Shown here: piece after piece, positions 30,898 to 38,537 of the stretch
Layout: each line of letters begins with the position of its first letter
Position numbering within the stretch: position 1 is the first letter of the stretch
Position numbers and translations under genes: made by a program
Origin: CAZYBG01 sp964645155
Lineage (GTDB): Bacteria > Pseudomonadota > Alphaproteobacteria > Rhodobacterales > Rhodobacteraceae
NCBI GenBank assembly: GCA_964645155.1
Contig: CAZYBG010000021.1
Span: 1 to 44,615 of the forward strand
Direction of reading: 5' to 3'
DNA length: 44,615 bases
Notes under the pieces: generated by a model
Database searches by the model: none
Told to the model about the DNA's origin: nothing
The model's input: only the letters and a program-made list of their open reading frames with translations

Positions 30898-31629
30898 ATG
30901 GTGGCCCGTGGGCTTGCAGTGTTTCTTTGTGCCGGGTCGCTGCTCGCCGGCTGTGGCGACCGCCCCTTCGGCCGCTCGGTCGGGCCGGCGACGACCTCGG
31001 ATGAGCGCATCGCCGAGCTTCGCGGCACGCTGGCGCGCCAGCCCGAGAGCATCGCGGCACTGACCGGGATCGGCCGCGAATACGCCCGCCAGGCGCGCTG
31101 GCCCGAGGCGGCCGGCGCCTATCGCGAGGCGCTCATCGTCGATCCCGGCAACCGCGACGCGCTGCTCGGCTTCAGCGCCGCGACGAGCGCGCTCGGCGAC
31201 TACGGCACCGCGCTGACCCATGCCGAGCGGGCGGTCGCGGCGCGGCCCGACCTGCCGGCGCTGACACTCGCCGGCGTGGCGCTGAGCGGCCAGGGGCGCC
31301 AGGCCGAGGCGCGGGCCACCTTCGAGCGGGCGCTGGCCGAACGGCCGCGCGACCTCGACGTGCGTAACAACCTGGCGATCACGATGGCGCTTGCGGGCGA
31401 TCCGGCCGCGGTGCCGACGGCGCGCGGCGTCGCCTTCGCGCCCGACGCCGATGTGCGCCACCGCCGCAACTACCTGATGGTGGCCGCCATCGCCGGGCAG
31501 GAGGCCGTCGTGCGCGGCGATGCGGCGCGGCTTGGCATCACGGAAGCCGCGATGGCCGAGATCTTCGAGATCGGGCGCCGCGCGCGATCGAGCGGCGTCG
31601 CGGCGTTCGGCGTGGCGGCGCTGCTGTAG
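30898..31629 (+). CDS. TadD-like TPR lipoprotein
   Basis: A 243-residue lipoprotein with the lipobox SLLAGC (Cys19). Residues ~50-165 form several TPR repeats (REYARQARWPEAAGAYREAL; LAGVALSGQGRQAEARATFE; LAERPRDLDVRNNLAI). This is the organisation of TadD, the lipoprotein needed for assembly of the Tad-pilus secretin. It is convergent with the CpaD-like gene and close to the CpaC-like secretin, so the three Tad-type parts cluster. It probably helps insert or assemble that secretin in the outer membrane, which is inference. Confidence 0.75.
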   Translation: MVARGLAVFLCAGSLLAGCGDRPFGRSVGPATTSDERIAELRGTLARQPESIAALTGIGREYARQARWPEAAGAYREALIVDPGNRDALLGFSAATSALGDYGTALTHAERAVAARPDLPALTLAGVALSGQGRQAEARATFERALAERPRDLDVRNNLAITMALAGDPAAVPTARGVAFAPDADVRHRRNYLMVAAIAGQEAVVRGDAARLGITEAAMAEIFEIGRRARSSGVAAFGVAALL

Positions 31630-31645
31630 CCACCGCGCGCCGGCG

Positions 31646-32098
31646 TCAGGGCTGCTGCTGCGGCTGGACCGGTGGCGCTGCCCCGGCCCCGGGTTCGCCC
31701 TCGGCCTGCGCATCGGGCGCCACGTCGATCCGCTGCGGCGGCGCGCCCGCCGCCGCCTGCCCGCCGGCCGCGCCTGCAGGCGGCGTGCCGTAGATGTAGA
31801 GGTAGGCGGCCGCGGCCACCGGCTGGGCATAGCCGGGCCCCGGCGCCCGCGGATGGACGAGGTGGCCGGCGTCGCTCGCCTGCGCCGCGAAGGTCGAATC
31901 GACGACGCAGGCGGACGGCGTGCGGGCATAGCCCGAGGGCCGCCCGCTCAGGCACGACGTCGCCGCGACGAGCCCGTCGGGCCGGCGCTGGTAGAGCGGC
32001 TCGGTCGACCGCGTGATGACGCTCGGCCGGCCGTCGAGGGGTTCGTAGAGGCACCCCGACAGCAGGAACGGGAGCAGGCCGACAAGCGCGCGTTTCAT
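31646..32098 (-). CDS. CpaD-like outer-membrane lipoprotein
   Basis: A 150-residue lipoprotein (lipobox LLSGC, Cys16). The central segment SACVVDSTFAAQASDAGHLV followed by HPRAPGP matches the C-terminal signature of CpaD, which in Tad systems reads roughly GCAxxxNLAxxVxDPxDLxxPR. The protein then ends in an Ala/Pro/Gln tail. CpaD/RcpB proteins accompany the CpaC secretin in Tad pili. Its ATG overlaps the stop of the secretin (ATGA), so it is made together with it. Most of the canonical CpaD N-terminal domain is absent or shortened. Confidence 0.65.
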   Translation of the reverse strand: MKRALVGLLPFLLSGCLYEPLDGRPSVITRSTEPLYQRRPDGLVAATSCLSGRPSGYARTPSACVVDSTFAAQASDAGHLVHPRAPGPGYAQPVAAAAYLYIYGTPPAGAAGGQAAAGAPPQRIDVAPDAQAEGEPGAGAAPPVQPQQQP

Positions 32099-33348
32099 TT
32101 CACGATGAACCCCAGGGTGTCCGCCACGCTGACCGCCTGCCGGCGGTTGGCCTCGGCGGCATCTGCCGCCTCGGCCAGGTAGGGCGTGATGAAGATGACG
32201 AGTTCCCGCTCTTCCCGCCGCTGTTCGCGCGTACCGAACAGCGTCCCGAGGATCGGCGAGCGCGTGGTGCCGGGGATGCCCGAATTGGCGTCGGACGAAA
32301 ACTGCTCGTAGAGGCCGGCGATGGCGAAGGTCTGGCCGCTGCCGACCTCGACCGTCGTGCTGGCCCGGCGGACCGAGAGGCTCGGCGCCGCGAAGCCCTC
32401 GATCTGCACGCCCACGTCGGGGTCGATGAAGCTGACCTCAGGCTCGACCTCGATCGCCAGCCGGTTGTTCGGCAGCACGACCGGCAGGAAGTCGATCGAG
32501 ACGCCGAATTCCTTGAACCCCGCGGTGATGACGCCGTCGCCCTGGTTGACCGGAAAGGCGAACTCGCCGCCTGCGCGGAAATTGGCGCGCCGTCCGCTGG
32601 TGGTGGTCAGCGTCGGCTCGGACAGGATCTGCACGATCCCCCGCCGCTCCAGCGCCCGCAGCACGACGTCGACATCGGTGCCGTCGATCTGCCCGCCGAT
32701 GCCGGCGCGGACCGCATCCGCCCCGAGGCCGACGCCGCCGGAGAGGAAATCCGAGGCGATGCCGGTGCCGGTGACGATCCTGAGCGGGCTGTTGGCCCCG
32801 CCGCCCAGTGCCGAGAGGTCGAAGCCGAGCTGCACGAGGTCGTTGCGCGACGCTTCGACAAAGCGCACGCGGAGCGACACCTGCGTGCCGCCGTGCAGCG
32901 TGGTCTGGTTCACCGCGTCCCGCCCGAGCCCTTGCAGTCGGCGCTGCGCCTCGAGGGCGGCGAGCGCCTCCTCGACCGACCGCGCCTGACCGGTGATGAC
33001 AGCGGTGTTGCCGGCCCCTGCGATCCGCGCCCCGGCGCCGAGGCCGGGCGCCGCGGCCTCGTTGTTCTGGAGCACGCGGACACGGTATTCCACGATCAGC
33101 TGCTCGCCGAAGTCGAGTGCGAAGACGTTGGTCGAGCCGAGCGCGACGCCCGCGACATAGAGCGTCGTGTCCGACACCGCCTGGACGCTTGCGACGGCGG
33201 GGTCGCCCACGAAGACGCTCGACGCCGACTGGGGCAGCTCGACCAGCTGGCCCTGCCCCTCGGTCACCGAAAGCGTGAGCGTCGCCTGGGCGGCGGCGAC
33301 GGACGCGACGAAGAGCGAGAGCAGGGCGCCGAGCAGAGGGCGCATCAT
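32095..33348 (-). CDS. Tad/CpaC-type secretin serving the T3SS
   Basis: A 417-residue outer-membrane secretin with a signal peptide (residues 1-21). It has a pilus-secretin N-domain (~25-95: ELPQSASSVFVGDPAVASVQ and YVAGVALGSTNVFALD), a BON-like segment (~110-150), and a secretin channel domain (~165-390: VQILSEPTLTTTSGRRANFR; FLPVVLPNNRLAIEVEPEVS; PGTTRSPILGTLFGTREQRR). The pilus N-domain and BON segment are features of CpaC/RcpA secretins of Tad pili, not of YscC/InvG. The usual T3SS N0-N1 domains are missing; they are encoded separately at 37897. ATG 33348 overlaps the sctV stop, so it is part of the T3SS operon. Confidence 0.85.
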   Translation of the reverse strand: MMRPLLGALLSLFVASVAAAQATLTLSVTEGQGQLVELPQSASSVFVGDPAVASVQAVSDTTLYVAGVALGSTNVFALDFGEQLIVEYRVRVLQNNEAAAPGLGAGARIAGAGNTAVITGQARSVEEALAALEAQRRLQGLGRDAVNQTTLHGGTQVSLRVRFVEASRNDLVQLGFDLSALGGGANSPLRIVTGTGIASDFLSGGVGLGADAVRAGIGGQIDGTDVDVVLRALERRGIVQILSEPTLTTTSGRRANFRAGGEFAFPVNQGDGVITAGFKEFGVSIDFLPVVLPNNRLAIEVEPEVSFIDPDVGVQIEGFAAPSLSVRRASTTVEVGSGQTFAIAGLYEQFSSDANSGIPGTTRSPILGTLFGTREQRREERELVIFITPYLAEAADAAEANRRQAVSVADTLGFIVK

Positions 33349-35396
33349 TTCAACGAAACCATGGCGAGGGGTTGGACACGGTAGGTCACGGCGATTTCCT
33401 TGTGCGACAGGACGGGGCATTCGACGTCGTGCTCGGCGAGAAAGCGCCGCAGGTGGCGGCGCGTGTCCATCGTGGCCAGGAACACCGGCAGCGAGGCATG
33501 CGCAGCGAGGTCGCCGACCACGCGCCGCACGCTGTCGAGCAGCGCCCGCGACTGGCCGGGTTCGAGCGCGAGGAAGGTGCCCGCCGTCGATTGCCGCAGC
33601 GATCTGCAGATCGTGTCCTCGACGTCGGCCTCGATCACGTAGGCCGGGATGAAGCGGTCCTCGTCGGCGTAGCGGTGGCTGATCTGGCGGGCGAGCGCGA
33701 CGCGGACGTATTCCGCCAGCGCCTCGGGATCCTTCTCGCGCGGGCCCCATTCGACGATCGTCTCGAGGACGATCCGCATGTTCCGGACCGGCACCTCCTC
33801 CTCGACCAGCCGCCGCAGGACGAGGGCGATCTTCTGCAGCGGCAGCGCCTTCTGCGCCTCGGAGACAAGGCCGTCGTAGCGCGCCTCCATCGAGGCGAGG
33901 AGCGCGCCGGTCTCGTGCACGCCGAGGAACTCGGCCGCGTGCCGCGGCAGCCGCTGGCCGGCGAGCATGGCGAGCGCCGTCTCGGGCGCCTGCCAGGCGA
34001 CATGGCTGCGGTCGAGAAGCGGGATCGCCGAACGGTCGGCCCAGAAGCTCCGCGGGACCAGCGGGCCGAGCGCCATCTCCTCGACCTCGACGCCGACGAT
34101 CGCGGCCGCCTCGGGGTCGTCGACGATGCGGACCCGGCCGGCGGGGAGCCGGCCTTCCGCCACCGGCACGCCCTCGACGATCAGGCGCCAGCGATCCGGC
34201 GGCGCCTCGGCCTCCTCGGTCAGGGCGAGCGGCGGGAACGGCACGCCGATCTGCTCGAAAAGCCGCGTGCGCTCGGCCAGCGCCTCGGCGCGGAACACGT
34301 CGCGGCGCAGTGCTGCGCCCAGCGCCGGCCCCACCGCGACATGCACCGGCGGCATCGGCGACAGCAGCATGTCCTGCCTGACCTCGGCCGGGGTCGGCAC
34401 GTGGCGGCCGCGCGCCTCGTCGCGGCGCTGGGTGATCCGGGCGACGATGCCGATACCGCCGAACAGCGCCGCGAGCGCGATGAAGGTCATCGCTGGAAAG
34501 CCCGGGATCGCGGCAAACATCAGCAGGACCACGCCTGCGATCTGCAGCGCCCGGGGGCTGGCCGAGACCTGGTCGGCGATGTCGGTGCCGAGGTCGGAGG
34601 AGTCGTCGTGGGTGATCCGCGTGATCACGATCCCCGCGCTGATCGCCATCAGCAGCGCCGGGATCTGGCTGACGAGGCCGTCGCCCACCGTCAGCACCGA
34701 GTAGAGTTCGGCCGCCTCGCCGAACGGCATCCCCATCTGCCCGACGCCGACGGCGATGCCGCCGACGATGTTTACGACGATGATGATCAGCGTGGCGATG
34801 GCGTCGCCCTTCACGAACTTCATCGCGCCGTCCATCGAGCCGTAGAACTCGCTTTCGAGCTGCAGCGCCTGGCGCCGCCGCCGCGCCTCGGCCATGTCGA
34901 TCTCGCCCGCGCGCATGTCGCTGTCGATCGACATCTGCCGGCCCGGCAGGGCGTCGAGCGAGAACCGCGCCGAGACCTCGGCCACCCGCTCGGCGCCCTT
35001 GGTGATGACGACGAACTGCACGATGGTGATGATCAGGAACACGACGAGCCCGACGACGAGGCTGCCGCCCACGACGAATTTCCCAAAGGTCTCGACGATA
35101 CTGCCGGCATCGGCCTGGAGCAGGATGAGCCGCGTCGTCGAGATCGAGATGGCAAGCCGGAAGAGCGTGGTGAAGAGCAGGATGGCGGGCAGCGTCGAGA
35201 AGGCGGTGGGCGTCTTGAGGTAGACGGTGACGATCAGCACCAGCACGACGATGCTGAGGTTGAGCCCGATCAGCACGTCGATCAGCCAGGTCGGCAGCGG
35301 CAGGATGATCATGAAGATCACCAGCAGGAGCAGCGTGACGAGCGCGAGATCCTGCCGCGCGGCGATGCGCCGGGCGAGGCGGCCGATCGCCCTCAT
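33345..35396 (-). CDS. sctV: T3SS major export apparatus protein SctV
   Basis: A 683-residue FHIPEP-family protein that forms the nonameric export gate in the inner membrane. About eight membrane helices occupy residues ~20-320. Hallmarks are TTLFRLAISISTTRLILLQA, the FHIPEP-like loop GAERVAEVSARFSLDALPGR with the segment ALQLESEFYGSMDGAMKFVK, and SVLTVGDGLVSQIPALLMAI. The cytoplasmic domain (~360-680) ends with HKEIAVTYRVQPLAMVSL. The ATG at 35396 overlaps the stop of sctY. Flagellar FlhA is excluded by the surrounding sctX/sctY/secretin genes and absence of flagellar neighbours. Confidence 0.94.
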   Translation of the reverse strand: MRAIGRLARRIAARQDLALVTLLLLVIFMIILPLPTWLIDVLIGLNLSIVVLVLIVTVYLKTPTAFSTLPAILLFTTLFRLAISISTTRLILLQADAGSIVETFGKFVVGGSLVVGLVVFLIITIVQFVVITKGAERVAEVSARFSLDALPGRQMSIDSDMRAGEIDMAEARRRRQALQLESEFYGSMDGAMKFVKGDAIATLIIIVVNIVGGIAVGVGQMGMPFGEAAELYSVLTVGDGLVSQIPALLMAISAGIVITRITHDDSSDLGTDIADQVSASPRALQIAGVVLLMFAAIPGFPAMTFIALAALFGGIGIVARITQRRDEARGRHVPTPAEVRQDMLLSPMPPVHVAVGPALGAALRRDVFRAEALAERTRLFEQIGVPFPPLALTEEAEAPPDRWRLIVEGVPVAEGRLPAGRVRIVDDPEAAAIVGVEVEEMALGPLVPRSFWADRSAIPLLDRSHVAWQAPETALAMLAGQRLPRHAAEFLGVHETGALLASMEARYDGLVSEAQKALPLQKIALVLRRLVEEEVPVRNMRIVLETIVEWGPREKDPEALAEYVRVALARQISHRYADEDRFIPAYVIEADVEDTICRSLRQSTAGTFLALEPGQSRALLDSVRRVVGDLAAHASLPVFLATMDTRRHLRRFLAEHDVECPVLSHKEIAVTYRVQPLAMVSLK

Positions 35397-35806
35397 GCGC
35401 CCGCCTCCACAACCGCCGCCGCGACCGGCTGCGCCTCGGCCAGGGCGCGCCGCGCGCCTGCGGGATCGCCCAGCCGATAGAGCGCCTTGGCGCGCAGCAC
35501 GGCAGCGGCGGCACGTTCGATGGGTTCGGGCACCGATGCGAGCCGGCCGGAGCCTTCGAGGGCGGTCAGGGCGGCCAGCGTCTGCTCGGGCTCGCCGGTG
35601 CGAAGGAACGCCGCCGCGACCAGGAGAACCAGCCGTGGCTCGGGCCGGGCGAGGCGCATCGCCGCGATGCCGAGCGCCAGCGCCCTCGGCGCGTCGCCGT
35701 GGCGCAGGTAGAGAAGTGCGAGACCGGCCACCACCGGAGCGGCCCCCGAACCGCCGGCCTCGGTCGCGGCGGGCAGCGGGCGGCCGAGCGGAACGACCTT
35801 GCTCAT
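35393..35806 (-). CDS. sctY: SctY (YscY-like TPR chaperone)
   Basis: A 137-residue TPR-like protein with ALLYLRHGDAPRALALGIAA and LVAAAFLRTGEPEQTLAALT as recognisable repeat units. In Ysc-type systems YscY binds YscX and both attach to SctV during early substrate secretion. The order sctX-sctY-sctV with ATGA overlaps at both ends is exactly that of the Ysc cluster, which is the strongest support for the name. Ala-rich and short, it could otherwise be called a generic T3SS chaperone. Confidence 0.78.
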   Translation of the reverse strand: MSKVVPLGRPLPAATEAGGSGAAPVVAGLALLYLRHGDAPRALALGIAAMRLARPEPRLVLLVAAAFLRTGEPEQTLAALTALEGSGRLASVPEPIERAAAAVLRAKALYRLGDPAGARRALAEAQPVAAAVVEAGA

Positions 35807-36180
35807 CCCGCACTCGCCGTCAGGTAGCGGGCGACCTTGTACCCCTCGTCGTCCAGAACCGCATCGATCACCTCGGCCAGGGCGGGGTCGATGTCGGCGG
35901 CGATCCGCGCCGCGCGCCGCGCCTCCTCGAGCGCGCCGGCAAGTTCGATGAGCCGCGGCAGCTGCACGCGGCCGAGCGCCTGATCGACGATCCGCGCATG
36001 GCCCTGCGGCGCAAAGGGGCGGGAGGCGGGCTGCAGGTCCGGGCCGGGGTCACTTGCTGACCCGACGGACGTCGTGGCGTTCTGGGTGGCGTTCCGGCGC
36101 TCGGCGTCGGCCCGGGCGATCTCGTCGATCGGGCCGGCGGGGCGGCCTCGGGCGAGCGGCGCGACGGGGCGGTCCGACAT
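35803..36180 (-). CDS. sctX: SctX (YscX-like early secreted protein)
   Basis: A 125-residue protein with an unstructured Pro/Arg-rich N-terminus and a helical C-terminal half (DPALAEVIDAVLDDEGYKVA ending RYLTASAG). The C-terminal DxxLxxVLxxEGYKxxRYL pattern and total length match YscX, a protein exported early that pairs with YscY and SctV. It starts 8 bp after sctD and overlaps sctY by ATGA. Presence of the X/Y pair is characteristic of the Ysc and Rhizobiales-like T3SS families. Confidence 0.78.
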   Translation of the reverse strand: MSDRPVAPLARGRPAGPIDEIARADAERRNATQNATTSVGSASDPGPDLQPASRPFAPQGHARIVDQALGRVQLPRLIELAGALEEARRAARIAADIDPALAEVIDAVLDDEGYKVARYLTASAG

Positions 36181-36188
36181 GTCCGGCC

Positions 36189-37103
36189 TCAGAACTCGAT
36201 GACGACCCGCTGCCCGGCGCGGGTGAGTTCCACGGCGCCGGAGCGGATGGCCGCGACGGTCCAGCCGTCCTCGGTCGCCTCGCCGAGGCGAAGCGTATGA
36301 CCCTCGCGGGTGACGACCTCGGGCGGCTCGCCGAGCCAGATGGCGGCGACCGAGAGCGGCGGCGCCTCGGGCGTCTCGGCGACGTCGATGAGCATCGGCA
36401 CGGTCAGGCCGAAGCTGCGGTCGTAGGCCTGGCGCAGGTCGGCCCAGGCACCGGCCTGGCTGGCCGAGACATGCCCCTCGATGCGGATCACGCCGTCGCC
36501 CGGAACGGCGCGCAGGCCGCTGAGGCCGGCGCGCACGGCCATCTCCTCCAGCGAGCGAGCAGCTGTCGCGGGATCCGCCGCGACCTGGTTGTCCGCGGCG
36601 GCATCAGGCTCCTGCAGGGCACCGAACGCTGCGACCACCGGCGACCCTGTCGCAAGCGGACCGGTGTCCGCCTGTCCGACCGCGCGTTGGGGCAGCAAGT
36701 TCGCCACGGCCACCCCGCCGAAGACGATCGCAACGGCGACGGGTATCGCCAACCCGGCAAGGGCGACCGTCCCGGCCGTCCGCCGCTGAACGGTCCGGCG
36801 GACGTGAAAGAAAGTTCCACTGCCGAAGGCGACAGTCAGGGGCAGCGGGGCCATCGCGCACCCGCCATCGGCGACATGTATCATGCCGTCGCGGCCGTGC
36901 GCGTCGATCTCGAGTCCCTCTGCCTGCAGCCGTGCGGTGCTTCCCCGCAACGTCAGCACTATGCGGCCCGGCCCGAAGGCGTCGAGCACGATGTCGTCAT
37001 CCTCGGATCCGCCGATGCGCACGGGCCTGTCGTCAAGCCGCATCTCGGCGCCAAAATTAGGACCCGATCCGACCGAGAAGACAAACGGACCTGAAGACTG
37101 CAT
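36189..37103 (-). CDS. sctD: SctD (YscD-like inner-membrane ring protein)
   Basis: A 304-residue protein with three parts. Residues 1-95 are an FHA-like cytoplasmic domain (PVRIGGSEDDDIVLDAFGPG). One membrane helix spans ~110-137 (GTVALAGLAIPVAVAIVFGG). The periplasmic part (~170-304) contains ring-building repeats such as GVIRIEGHVSASQAGAWADL. SctD builds the outer ring of the inner-membrane base with SctJ and contacts the secretin. Its periplasmic part is shorter than in YscD (~420 residues), which may reflect the unusual secretin. It follows the needle-candidate gene in the leftward operon. Confidence 0.83.
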   Translation of the reverse strand: MQSSGPFVFSVGSGPNFGAEMRLDDRPVRIGGSEDDDIVLDAFGPGRIVLTLRGSTARLQAEGLEIDAHGRDGMIHVADGGCAMAPLPLTVAFGSGTFFHVRRTVQRRTAGTVALAGLAIPVAVAIVFGGVAVANLLPQRAVGQADTGPLATGSPVVAAFGALQEPDAAADNQVAADPATAARSLEEMAVRAGLSGLRAVPGDGVIRIEGHVSASQAGAWADLRQAYDRSFGLTVPMLIDVAETPEAPPLSVAAIWLGEPPEVVTREGHTLRLGEATEDGWTVAAIRSGAVELTRAGQRVVIEF

Positions 37104-37194
37104 TTCCCAACCGTTCGCGGCACCACCTGCCGTCCGAAGGCGTGACGGGGACCGGAGCGCGCGGGGAGCGCGCTCCGGCGGGCACGGATCGGGG

Positions 37195-37365
37195 TCAGGC
37201 CCGGATCTGCTGGTAGGCGTTCTTCATCGCCTGGAAGGCCTGCATGATGCTCTGATGCTTGTTCTGCATGACCATCATCTTGGCCTGGAACTCCTGCGAC
37301 TCGGCCATCGACTGCTGGATCTGCCCGAGATAGGCCTGGTTCGTCCCACCGGTGGAAAGGCTCAT
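37195..37365 (-). CDS. Candidate needle protein (SctF-like)
   Basis: A 56-residue, wholly helical, Gln/Met/Ala-rich protein (MSLSTGGTNQAYLGQIQQSM to MQAFQAMKNAYQQIRA). Needle subunits are small helical hairpins of ~80 residues that often end in a short conserved tail; this one is shorter, with no obvious PxDP turn. The best argument is position: directly after the SctE-like chaperone gene and before sctD. GGAG lies 8 bases before the ATG at 37365. The alternative is a small secreted accessory protein. Confidence 0.55.
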   Translation of the reverse strand: MSLSTGGTNQAYLGQIQQSMAESQEFQAKMMVMQNKHQSIMQAFQAMKNAYQQIRA

Positions 37366-37370
37366 ATCGA

Positions 37371-37619
37371 TCACTCCGTATGACTGGGTTCGTTGATGGA
37401 TGCCCAAAGCTTCGGCAGCGCCTCGACACCTGCGTCGTAGGCCTGGGCGAGGGATGACAGCCGGGCATAGTCTTCGGTGCCGACACCCCGGTCCATCTCC
37501 TGGACCACGCGCCCTTTACCCGCCAGAAGCCTCTCGGTCAGACGCTTGAGCTCGACCCCGTCGGGGTCGCTCGCAAGCCTCTGATCAAGCTCGATGATCT
37601 CGATGGGTTGTTCGGACAT
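37371..37619 (-). CDS. sctE: SctE (YscE/EscE/SsaE-like needle co-chaperone)
   Basis: An 82-residue helical protein, first gene of the leftward operon. LDQRLASDPDGVELKRLTER, then MDRGVGTEDYARLSSLAQAY and ALPKLW, follows the pattern of the YscE-type co-chaperones (LExxLxxDxxG..., RGxxxxEYxxLxxLxxAxxxAxxVLxxxW). These keep the needle subunit from polymerising in the cytoplasm, with a TPR partner of the YscG type; a candidate for that partner is at 38538. GAGGAACTGAA precedes the ATG. It is six bases upstream of the needle candidate. Confidence 0.7.
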   Translation of the reverse strand: MSEQPIEIIELDQRLASDPDGVELKRLTERLLAGKGRVVQEMDRGVGTEDYARLSSLAQAYDAGVEALPKLWASINEPSHTE

Positions 37620-37730
37620 TTCAGTTCCTCGATCTTGGTCGCCCGCCCTTGCGGCCCCTAGAGGTCGCCGCCGAGCGTCGCGCAGGACTGACTTCGCAGC
37701 TGCAACTGTGGAGAGAGTCGCGTTTCAGTT

Positions 37731-37748
37731 TTGCGACAGCTGCCACAA
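37731..37748. promoter_or_regulatory. Candidate operator dyad, CAGCTG core
   Basis: TTGCGACAGCTGCCACAA is palindromic at 14 of 18 positions (TTG-n-G-n-CAGCTG-n-C-n-CAA). A second CAGCTG core (within GCAGCTGC, 37696-37703) lies 40 bp away on the same face of the helix. The activator is unknown. Confidence 0.35.
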
Positions 37749-37810
37749 TGTTTTTCGTCGCCGGTGTGATCCCGCCGACCGTGGCGCCAGGCGCGCCCCG
37801 CGAGACCGAG

Positions 37811-37828
37811 ATGTCGCGATCATGACAT
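37811..37828. promoter_or_regulatory. Candidate operator dyad ATGTC-N2-GATC-N2-GACAT
   Basis: ATGTCGCGATCATGACAT matches its own reverse complement at 14 of 18 positions. It lies 69 bp upstream of the rightward operon's first ATG. Function inferred only from symmetry and position. Confidence 0.35.
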
Positions 37829-37896
37829 GTGGCGCGCGCTAGCCTCGCAGCCCGGCGGCACAGAGGCCCCGGCTTCGCAGCGATGGGACATCGGGA

Positions 37897-38523
37897 ATGA
37901 CAGTTGCGCGAAACTTCGCGGCCGCTCCGGCAAGCGCCTCATTGTTCACGAGGATGATACATCGCGCTGGTCTCCTCCTCGTGGTCGCAGGATTCGCCAC
38001 CACGGCGGCCCTCGCGGCAGACGCACTGGATCAACCTTATCCGTATCAGACGAGTGGGGCAGACGTGCGACAGGTGCTGGGAGATCTCACGCGACGGACC
38101 GGCTATCCCTCGGTCGTGCACGAGGCGGTGCGGGGCACGATCACCGTGCCGAATCGCGACGGGACGATCGCCGACCTGCTGGACGAGGCCGCCGCGCAGA
38201 CCCGGGCGGTGTGGTGGTTCGACGGTCTCGTCGTGCATTTCGAGCCGGCCGACGAGCTGACCACTGCGCTGCTCGATTCGCGCGGCATTCCGGTCACACG
38301 CATCCGCGCCGAGCTCGAGGCGCTGGCCCTCTACGATCCGCGGTTCCCGCTGCGCGCCTCGGCCGATGCGGCGGTTCTCCGCGCAAGCGGTCCCGCCGGC
38401 TATGTCGAGCAGGTGACCGCCGTCGTCGCGCGGCTCGTCGCCGTGCGCGAGGGGCGCCGCGGCGAAGGCGAGGCCACCGGCCTGTTCCTGCCGCGCATCT
38501 ACCATGGCCGCAGATCCCAATGA
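37897..38523 (+). CDS. Stand-alone SctC N-terminal (N0-N1) domain protein, RhcC1-like
   Basis: A 208-residue exported protein with a signal peptide (~20-41, AGLLLVVAGFATTAALA). It then matches the N-terminal domains of T3SS secretins. N0 (~46-116) has the YQTSGADVRQVLGDLTRRTG and VWWFDGLVVHF strands; N1 (~125-185) has YDPRFPLR and ASGPAGYVEQV, as in SctC sequences (DPRFPLR...VSGPPRYVE). The protein stops there: no N3 or channel domain follows. The channel is the CpaC-type gene at 32095. Rhizobial RhcC1/RhcC2 are the known precedent for a split secretin. It is the first gene of the rightward T3SS operon; ATG 37954 is an alternative start. Confidence 0.85.
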   Translation: MTVARNFAAAPASASLFTRMIHRAGLLLVVAGFATTAALAADALDQPYPYQTSGADVRQVLGDLTRRTGYPSVVHEAVRGTITVPNRDGTIADLLDEAAAQTRAVWWFDGLVVHFEPADELTTALLDSRGIPVTRIRAELEALALYDPRFPLRASADAAVLRASGPAGYVEQVTAVVARLVAVREGRRGEGEATGLFLPRIYHGRRSQ

Positions 38524-38537
38524 CGAAGGACACACCG

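Larger units (their letters stand above)
37620..37896. promoter_or_regulatory. Divergent control region of the two T3SS operons
   Basis: This 277-bp gap separates the first genes of both operons and must contain their promoters. It is less GC-rich than its surroundings, notably around 37721-37756. Two CAGCTG-centred dyads (centres at 37699/37700 and 37739/37740, 40 bp apart) and a third dyad at 37811-37828 are visible. I see no sigma-54 consensus or hrp/PIP box that I would defend. Confidence 0.55.

Noticed and set aside
33345..35396. Flagellar FlhA rather than SctV
   Set aside because: The surrounding genes are sctX, sctY, sctD, a secretin, sctJ with a lipobox and sctI; no flagellar gene is present.
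37620..37896. Sigma-54 (-24/-12) promoter or hrp-type box
   Set aside because: GG/GC pairs at the right spacing were sought and not found; remaining matches were too weak for a call.
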